In this document: piece by piece, positions 56,843 to 64,000 of the stretch
Position numbering within the stretch: the stretch's first letter is position 1
Layout of the letters: every line of letters begins with the position of its first letter
Source of the DNA: Delphinapterus leucas
Lineage: Eukaryota; Chordata; Mammalia; Artiodactyla; Monodontidae
Assembly (NCBI RefSeq): GCF_002288925.2
Contig: NW_022098076.1
Coordinates: forward strand, 78,370,216 to 78,434,215
Direction: 5' to 3'
Length of the DNA stretch: 64,000 nt
The notes under the pieces: generated by a model
Seen by the model: the letters and a program-made list of their open reading frames with translations, nothing else
Database searches by the model: none
Told to the model about the DNA's origin: nothing
Translations under genes and position numbers: made by a program

Positions 56843-56963
56843 GGGGAACTTCCCTGGTGGTCAAGTGGTTAAGATTCAGTGCTTCCACTGCAGGGGGCGC
56901 GGGTTCCATTCCTGGTGGGGGAATTAAGATCCTGCATGCCGTGCAGCGGGGCCAAGAAAAAAA
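56843..56963 (+). mobile_element. Short tRNA-Glu SINE (CHR/Bov-tA-like)
   Basis: GGAACTTCCCTGGTGGTCAA, GCTTCCACTGCAGGGGGCGC, GGTTCCATTCCTGGTGGGGG and CCGTGCAGCGGGGCCAAG, then a short A tail. The A box is TGGTCAAGTGG (56858-56868) and the B box GGTTCCATTCC (56902-56912). An imperfect 12-bp duplication flanks it: GTATTATTTAGG at 56833 and GTATAATCTAGG at 56964. It is a shorter subfamily than the other copies. Confidence 0.93.
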
Positions 56964-56975
56964 GTATAATCTAGG

Positions 56976-58085
56976 AAGTAGGATGAAAATCATCAGTAGA
57001 AGTAATGCATTCTAATGCTACAGGATGTTTTTTTCAGCACTATAGCCGATCTTAAAATGATTAATAAAATGGAAGACTAGTAATAACATGTGTATATACT
57101 TTATAAAAAAAGAGACTCCTGGGCAGAAAGAGAAGTCTATGGATCCTGTAAATATTGGGAACCCATACTCTGACCCCAAACAGGGACTTTGGGAGGTGGA
57201 AAATTATCAGAAAAAGGTTGTTAGCTTTATCAAATATTCGTGTGCTCCGAAGTATGGTGCAGACATTGGAAAGAGCAGATATGAAGGTGCCATATCAACT
57301 GGAACAATCAATGGCTATCTTGGCGGTAACCAAAAGAGATAGATGACTTACTGACAGAGAGGTCTCTTCAGTGCCTGGGATTCTTTGAAAGACCATTGCA
57401 CCACTGAGAGGCAAAGTGGTGTGTGTATTGGGGTAAGGGGGTTTTCTTAGTACTTGAGAATGACTTAATTTGAATTTCATAGCAAGCTGGAAGCTAGAAG
57501 CTTAAATTTAGTTGGTTCCAGGGAAATAAAGAAATGCAACATTTCTTACATATGTCATTTTGTGCACTGAGACCTACACCTGCATATTGATGTAGGTATA
57601 TGTGTTGTATAATTTCGTGGGAAATTTCTGTAAAAGTATCCCTGAAACTTTGATAATGATTCTTTCTGAGAAGTGGCGTGAGATTTAGGGTGGATTGGAT
57701 TCACTGTTTATTGGCAAAATTTTGGGAGTGTTTACTTTTGTTAAACCAGGTACATGTGTTAGTTCTAAATAAAAAATGAAGAATGAAGACCTCCACAAAC
57801 AATATAAGTTTACATATTATATAATAGCCATGGCACATTATGAAAATATACATATATTCATATTTTAATATTTAAAGTAGTTAATCCTTTTTAAAAGTTT
57901 GCATTAAATTATCACACTACAAATATTAATGCTGTACTAATTGTTGAATTTTTTTAATGTGTGTCATGGAAAGTAAACTATTCAATGAAGGGCATGTCAC
58001 GTGCTTAATCATAGACAAATGGTCTGCTGTTTAATATGGCTGGAGAAAGATAACAAAGAAATGCATTCATTTTAACTGGTCTTAA
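56976..58085. other. Anonymous AT-rich non-coding sequence
   Basis: No repeat recognised with confidence. It contains the unassigned open frame at 57088-57342. Confidence 0.45.
57088..57342 (+). other. Unassigned 84-codon open frame
   Basis: The frame opens at ATG 57088 and ends at TAG 57340-57342. It includes MDPVNIGNPYSDPKQGLWEV, then VENYQKKVVSFIKYSCAPK and ISTGTINGYLGGNQKR. Composition is unusually protein-like for this AT-rich region (Gly, Tyr, Pro, Lys). I do not recognise any domain, and there is no clear splice or promoter signal. It could be a pseudogene fragment or chance. Confidence 0.22.
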
Positions 58086-58087
58086 AT

Positions 58088-58126
58088 TTCCATCTGTCTG
58101 TCTGTCTGTCCCTCTCTCTTTCTCTA
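58088..58126. repeat. (TCTG)n/(CT)n microsatellite
   Basis: CATCTGTCTGTCTGTCTGTC, then CCTCTCTCTTTCTC. Four to five TCTG units followed by a short CT run. Confidence 0.9.
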
Positions 58127-60050
58127 ACTACCTACCCAGTATAATACTCTTAAAAAAAAAAATGCTGGTTTCCTGACTCTACCTTTACTCTCTAAAATTC
58201 AACAGGCACACAGAGAAGTTATAGTTTCAGGGAGACTACTGAATGTGAAATCCTTTTTCAGTCAAAATGAGTTAACCATTATTCTTCTCTTGAACAGAGG
58301 CAAATGCACTGCCCATGGTTTTTGAAATCAGAGCTAGAAAATAGAGAAGTTTAAATACAACTTTCATTTACACACAAGCCACTTCTCAACCAACTACTTT
58401 TGCACTGGAGAGTGTCTACTAGGCAACATCCAAATATTTCATCTGCTCAAATGGCTTCATGAAAAATTTTCTCAAAGTTGATTTTCAAAAGAGTTCACAT
58501 GTCACACAAACATAAGCCATATTTAAGGAGGAAAAAAAAAACCCAAATATTTAAAGTGGATTTTTAAAAAGTTTTTTTTGAGATGAAACATTCACAATAA
58601 TCGGATTTTTAGTTGGGTTGATATTGTCATCTTACTAAATAATCTTCTTAACACCTCAATTTGATGAAAATGAGGAACAGGTTATTTTTCAAAAATGACT
58701 TTGCCCATTAAAACAAATCTTTTCATTTTAGAGAGGGAAAATGAGAGAAACAAAGCACCTTGAGAAATAGCAGTGAAGTATTTGCTCTTTGGCCAAAGCA
58801 CCAAATCGTATTTTGGCGTCATTCTAGATACGAAACCACGTCATCAAGCCATTGACAGGGATGATATGCTATACTGTACCTCTTACTAGCTGGCCTCATG
58901 TGAACAGAAATCAATCTAAATTGATCATCCCTGTATATTTGATCTAACTTGATTGATCAATATAAGTGGCCTAGAAAAAGATCATCATGGTTATTTCAGT
59001 AGGAAATCAGTTGTGATTGATCAAGTTTATCAGCTGGTAAACTTAGGGATTAGTTGACTAAATCTTATTTCTCTATTCAAGCTTCATAGAACTAAGTTTT
59101 GATTTTCACCCTACTGCTCAGTGAGAGAAACATGATCGAAAACATACTAAAAGGCAGTCAGTGGTATGCTGAGGATGTTTGTTACTTGATCTGTGTGGAT
59201 GGTAACTCGAATGTATTCACCTTCTGAAAATTTATTGAGCTTTACACTTATGATGTGTGCAGTTTTCTGAGTGTATGTTATACTGAGATTTTTTAAAAAG
59301 GTTAAAAAAAGTCAATATCCTCTTAGATGTATTCATGTGATTTTTATCCCGAGGTGATGAAATTGATTACAAATGACATTTTGATGCCTCTTCTATCATT
59401 ATTTTCTGACTCGTGCCCAAAGCGAAGGCTTTTTCCAACTAAAAGATTTGTTATTGAGTACAATTGTCCTCTCCTCTGTATAGTTTTACACTCATAGCCT
59501 CTTGAAATAATTTTCTTTAGCTTTGTCAGATTAATACATGAGTTGCTCTTTGTCATTACCTTGATTACTTTGATTTGTGTGTTTAATTTCTAATTCATGA
59601 GACTTAGCCCCCATCCTTGAAAATGATTGTTTTCCAGGTAAACACAAAAGAGAGTAAATGCAATGAGATCTCAACCAACTGAACATTTTCCACATATTTA
59701 AAATACCACCTTATGTAGAAAGTTTGGCTCATAAGTTCTGAAATGTTTAAAACAAATTTGTGATGAATAAAAACTTTCCACAGGATCCAATTTTTTTCCC
59801 ATAAATTCTGATACTCATAAGGAATTCTTTTTTCCCCCAAATTCTATGAACCTGAGACTTCTTCCCCAGAAATATGTGCATACCATGGGAATCTTTCATT
59901 TAGCGTAGTAGTTTTTTACCTTAAAAAAAATAACTAACTCCCGTGTTTTCCATCTTCCCTCAAAGGACCCAAATAGTCTAAAATTTTGCTGCACAAAAAG
60001 ATGAATAGAAGGAACAGTATGCATGACAATATCAAGTTGATCCATCATTA
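58127..60050. other. Unique AT-rich sequence with TGATTGATCAA motifs
   Basis: No repeat or gene recognised. The part 58780-59060 is rich in TTGATC/TGATTGAT motifs, described among the findings. Confidence 0.4.
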
Positions 60051-60054
60051 CCAT

Positions 60055-60210
60055 CAGTGTTACCACAATGGCTGTTTATCGATTTCTCTGCCAAGCAAGA
60101 TTCTAAGTGTTTCATCTATATATTCACTAAGTCATTATATTAACAACACTATTAAATGATCACTGCTATTATATTCATTTTACAAGTTAGGAAACAACAA
60201 CAATAACAGC
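60055..60210 (-). mobile_element. MIR SINE, antisense
   Basis: TCTGCCAAGCAAGATTCTAA, GTGTTTCATCTATATATTCA and ATTATATTCATTTTACAAGT, then TAGGAAAC, match antisense MIR. A possible continuation lies at 60445-60500 (ACCTAAGGCACAGAGGGATG, CCATACCGTACTGCCTC), suggesting the copy is split. Confidence 0.87.
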
Positions 60211-60735
60211 AAACTAGAGACCTTAAGGTAATGATAACCAGCAAATTAAGGATAAAGTAACTTCTTGGAGGAGGGAGAAGAGGGATTGGGGCAGGGAACA
60301 TAGGGACTTCACAGATGATGTTTTCTTCCTCCCACTAGGTTGATAGCGGGTGCACGAATGGATGCTGTATCACTTTCATACCTTTTGATTATTTGTAAGC
60401 ATTAATATTATTTTGTGTCTACTCACTATTTTTTTTAAAAGCAGAACCTAAGGCACAGAGGGATGCAGAAGTCCACCATACCGTACTGCCTCTCACACTC
60501 ATTTTTGTGTGTCTATAATTTAAAAGTGTACAAGTTTAGTTACTTTAATGTAGGAAGGGTAATGTGTTATAAACGTGGTATTTTTACGATATGCCCCAAT
60601 ATCAAAACAGTAGAATAATTTTAGTTTAGTAGAATCTGGAAGCCAGAAAGAACACATCTAGTTCTTATGATGCTGAGGTTAAGAAATCTAGGTGGTCTAG
60701 ACCAACTTAAAAGAATTCAGTTGGACTGAAACAGA
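60211..60735. other. Anonymous sequence, possibly containing an insertion within the MIR
   Basis: The material between 60211 and 60444 separates two MIR-like parts and is not assigned to a family. The rest is anonymous. Confidence 0.4.
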
Positions 60736-60736
60736 C

Positions 60737-60761
60737 AAAAAAAAAAAAAAAAAAAAAAAAA
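60737..60761. repeat. A25 mononucleotide run
   Basis: Twenty-five consecutive A with no SINE or L1 3' sequence recognisable upstream. Confidence 0.97.
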
Positions 60762-61955
60762 GCTTTTTCAGGGAGCCAGGTCTAGGATTCTAGATGGAGA
60801 AAAGATTAGAATTGGATGGGGATAGGGAAGGTGGAAGATGAAGGGAACTTCCTAAATTCCTCAGAATTTAAAAATTTTAAAATACTTAACCGACTAGAAG
60901 GGGGCTAAAATAGGGGAACTTCAAGAAATTTTTGATTGGCCTCTGCCTCCGATCATTTTGAAAAAAAAAATAGTTAAATGAATAAGACATTAAACCTCTC
61001 CTAGCTAATGTTTAATATTGATTTGAACACATATGAGTAACACTGCAAAAAATTCAAGGGCACATTAATTAATGAGAGGAAAATTAAACTCCAGTTTGTT
61101 GACCTATTTGGTACATGATTCAAAAGAATTATAAGGACTTATCAAAAATTTACCTAAGCTTACTTATTGTTAACCATGCAGGAAAATGAGGGCATATTCA
61201 TTATTTAATGTCAGCAAGCGTCCCGTCTGGGAACAGTTGAATTAAATGCAAACCTTTAGCCTTTGTGCTGGGAGGAAGCAGAGAGAGACTCAAGATATAA
61301 CTGCTCTGTTCAGATTTACCATGATGCCAGAGGGGGGGAAAAAAAAACTTTTGCTGAGACTATATCAAGTAAGTTAACCTGTAATTACAGCTGTGATTAT
61401 TATTCCCACTACAGCATGAATAGGGGTCCAATAAATCCATTCCAAACTCCACGTTTACCTCTTTCTTACCCCCAATCTCTGCTCAAGATATTTCAGAATT
61501 TTTATTTTAATTAAAAATGTTTATAGCTTGGGGAATGGAAGGTCTTTTTTTATCATTTAAACAGATGTCAGTAAAAGTGTTTAATGTACTAGAAAAAATG
61601 CTATAGGATATTTCAGAACTTAACAGTCATTTCAGAAATTTTTCATCTGATTTGATTAGAGAAATTGTTTTTATTGACTGGAATGGTTTCCAGTAAGTCA
61701 GAAGAGTAAAGAAAAGTCGGTTGAAATAAGCCAAACATAAATTCAACCAATTCTTACTCAACAGTGGAAAAACAACACCAAAAACAATGATGTACTATTC
61801 ACTATATAGATTCTGTCTGTGAAATGTGATATAGAATTTCTCTTGAATTTTAATTAAGTTTAATATTTCAATCAGATTAGGAGAATAGCAGTATATAAAC
61901 TGTAGTCTATAGTCCTGGGATCAAAATTGCCTAATGAACCTGTATACTGCTCCAA
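60762..61955. other. Anonymous AT-rich non-coding sequence
   Basis: Nothing recognised. The 83-codon frame at 61263-61514 has no known motif. Confidence 0.5.
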
Positions 61956-61959
61956 AATA

Positions 61960-62612
61960 TTCTTACTTCTTTTCCACTTATAGAAGACCTGTCAACATTT
62001 CTTTTGGAGTAGGTTTAGTATAGATTAACTCTTTTAGATTTTGCATGTCTGAAAACTTCTTTATCTCTCCTTCAGTTCTGAATGATAATCTTGCTGGATA
62101 GAGTATTCTAGGTTGCAGGTCTTTCCCTTTCAGTACTTCAAGCGTATAAGCCACTCCCTTCTGGCTTGCAATATTTATGCCAAAAAATCAGTTGAGAGAC
62201 TTATGTGGGTTCCCTTACATATGATTGTATATGACTCTTAGTTTTTCTTTTGCTGTCTTTAGAATTCTCTCTTTATCTTTAACTTTTGCCATTTTAATTA
62301 TGATATGTCTTGATGTGGGCCTATTTGTGTTCATCTTTTTTTGGGACCATCTGTGCTTCCTGTACCTGGATACCTGTTTCCTTCTTCAGCCTGGGGAAGT
62401 TTTCAGCCATAATTTCATTAAATACATTTTGACTCTCTTCTCTCTCTCTCTTCTCCTTCTGGGACCCCTATAAATGCAAATCTTGGTATGTTTGATGTTA
62501 TCCCAAAGATCTCTTATACTGTTCTTATTTTTTTAATTTGTTTTCTTTTTGCTATTCTGATTGAGTGATTTCCATTATTCTATCTTCCAGATCACTTATG
62601 TGTCCTCCTATG
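61960..62612 (-). mobile_element. L1 LINE 3' UTR, antisense
   Basis: CTTCTTTATCTCTCCTTCAG, TCTTGCTGGATAGAGTATTC, TTCTGGCTTGCAATATTTAT, CTGTCTTTAGAATTCTCTCT, TTATGATATGTCTTGATGTG, CCCCTATAAATGCAAATCTT and ATTATTCTATCTTCCAGATC are the well-known antisense L1 3' UTR. It breaks off abruptly near 62612. Confidence 0.92.
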
Positions 62613-62695
62613 AAAGTGGGGTGGAAATTTGATTTTCTGCCAATAGATGTTAAAAACAATAGATTTGTTCTTTTTAAAAACATGTTTTGAGTAGT
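62613..62695. other. Short anonymous spacer
   Basis: Nothing recognised. Confidence 0.4.
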
Positions 62696-62699
62696 CTCC

Positions 62700-63035
62700 A
62701 CTTGATTGGTATCTCGAATTCTGGGCAAAGCACTATTAGGGGTTACAAATCCAGCAATAGAGGCAGCAATCGCACCTCATTAAAAACAGCAAATGTAAAA
62801 GGCCCTGAGGGAAGAATGTGTGTTGTGTTCTAGGAACAGGAAAAAAAGAATAGTGTGCCTAGACCATAATGGACAGTAGAGAGAATGGTACCAGAGGAGG
62901 TAGATCACTGAGGTGGACCAGATCGTACAGGGCTTTGGAAGCCACAACAGGTGTTTGGATTTTATTCCAAATAAGATGGGAAGTCTTTAAGGATTTTGAT
63001 GACAGGCAATGCTATGATTTGTGACATCTGAGTGT
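62700..63035 (-). mobile_element. L2 LINE, antisense
   Basis: ATGTAAAAGGCCCTGAGGGA, GGACCAGATCGTACAGGGCT, GTGTTTGGATTTTATTCCAA and GACAGGCAATGCTATGATTT follow the antisense L2 order (CAAAGGCCCTGAGGC, CAGATCATGCAGGGCC, GGACTTTATCC, GTGACATGATC). Confidence 0.9.
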
Positions 63036-63254
63036 GTGCTTATATCTTGGCCAATTTTTTACAACATAATTTAATAATAATTCAGCAGTTTGATTTTGAT
63101 GCCCTTAAAATTTTACAAGACCATATAAAATTTTCTATGCTATTCAGCATTCAATAGTACTAATACATGCCTTTATTTACTTATTTATTGAGTTGAACCT
63201 ATTTAATAACTCAACAAACAATTTTAAAACAAGTTGTTTGTTACTACCTATTGA

Positions 63255-63258
<4 letters not shown>

Positions 63259-63294
<36 letters not shown>

Positions 63295-63300
63295 GTACAC
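63259..63300. repeat. (AC)14 microsatellite followed by TATATATGTACAC
   Basis: An uninterrupted AC dinucleotide run at 63259-63286, long enough to be polymorphic in a population. Confidence 0.98.
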
Positions 63301-64000
63301 ATATGGTTTTCTTGAATTCTTTAGATGTTCCCCTTAAACATTTAACAAGCCAGTTGTAGCCTAGTGCTGTAAAAACTGGTGTTAACAGCTCCATCATCAA
63401 AATTTTTCTTAACCTTAAAATATTCTTATAGAAATAGCCCTCTCACTTTTGGGCTAAAATATCAATATGACCAATAAATATTCATTTTATGTTGCAAACT
63501 TGGAAAACATAATTGAGCAAATACATTTTAATAGGCCTGTACTTATTCAGTTGGAATAAGAAATTGCCTATGTGTTATGAATGGTGGGGTCACAAGGATA
63601 TTTGGCTCCTTCAAATATCCTTAATTTGGAGCAGTCAGGGAGCTAGTGTGCACCTTAAAGTTTATTTTTGCACTATAATAGAATAGAGAACGAATTACTT
63701 ACGGTTACTTAAGTTATTAAGATATCTTTTTCTAGGACAGCACCAGATCCTGAGATGCTAGGAAAATTATCTTTTGTAGGGAGAGACTTTTGAAATATAC
63801 GATTATAGGCACAAGAGTAAAAGGAAGGGAAGGGCATGTAGGGGATTCTGCCTACCTCACACTTTGCCAAATTTGGCCTTACCTTTTGCAATATTTAGGA
63901 GTCATTTAATTTTTTAGTTACCAGTTACCTTCATGGATTTAATTGCCTTGATGAGGTTCAATTTCTTCTTAATATTATCAGTATTGCAAAACATTTTAAT
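63301..64000. other. Anonymous AT-rich non-coding sequence
   Basis: Nothing recognised. The 60-codon minus frame at 63709-63891 has no support. Confidence 0.5.

Noticed and set aside
1..64000. CRISPR arrays, operons, prophage or other prokaryotic systems
   Set aside because: No regularly spaced repeats or dense coding; repeats and composition are those of a mammalian genome.

Overview
The window is mammalian nuclear DNA, almost certainly from a cetacean (whale or dolphin). The diagnostic feature is the tRNA-Glu-derived SINE of the CHR type. Near-full-length copies with A-tails and intact target-site duplications lie at about 785, 18404, 35632 and 44700. A shorter CHR/Bov-tA-like copy lies at 56843 and an older antisense copy at 42441. 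The L1 3' ends at 20878, 31181 and 42630 also belong to cetartiodactyl-type L1. I saw no ruminant BovB/Bov-A2 arrays and no primate Alu or rodent B1/B2.

I find no intact protein-coding gene and no convincing exon. The open frames present are short and mostly fall inside transposable elements. The window reads as intergenic or deep intronic sequence: AT-rich, dominated by old repeats (L2, MIR, MER5A, MLT1/MaLR LTRs, old L1), with younger SINE and L1 insertions on top.

Layout. 1-8.2 kb: a SINE, AT-rich simple repeats and small L2, MIR and L1 remnants. 8.2-12.1 kb: two long sense L2 copies, the second retaining a recognisable reverse-transcriptase remnant. 12.2-18.6 kb: MIRs, a 1-kb antisense L2, a purine-rich tract and a MER5A hit by a SINE. 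19.9-22.4 kb: an L2 split by an L1 with a 5' inversion. 22.4-30 kb: L2 pieces, anonymous sequence and two weak coding-like antisense patches. 30-34 kb: a solitary ERV LTR, a MIR/LTR/L1 nest and an MLT1-in-MLT1 nest. 35.6-42.6 kb: SINEs, MIRs, MER5A and a short unassigned open frame. 42.6-45 kb: a minus-strand L1 whose 5' end is fused to the first 41 nt of 5S rRNA, followed by a MIR split by a SINE. 46-55.8 kb: old L1, two MLT1 LTRs, L2 and MIR. 55.8-61.9 kb: mostly unique sequence that could include conserved regulatory elements. 62-64 kb: an L1 3' UTR, an L2 and an (AC)14 microsatellite.

The most notable object is the 5S rRNA-L1 chimera ending at 44534. The rest is a layered insertion record. 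I saw no undescribed biological system: no operon, CRISPR array or gene cluster is present. Repeat family names come from recall of consensus sequences, not a database search, and boundaries are generally good to about 10-40 bases.
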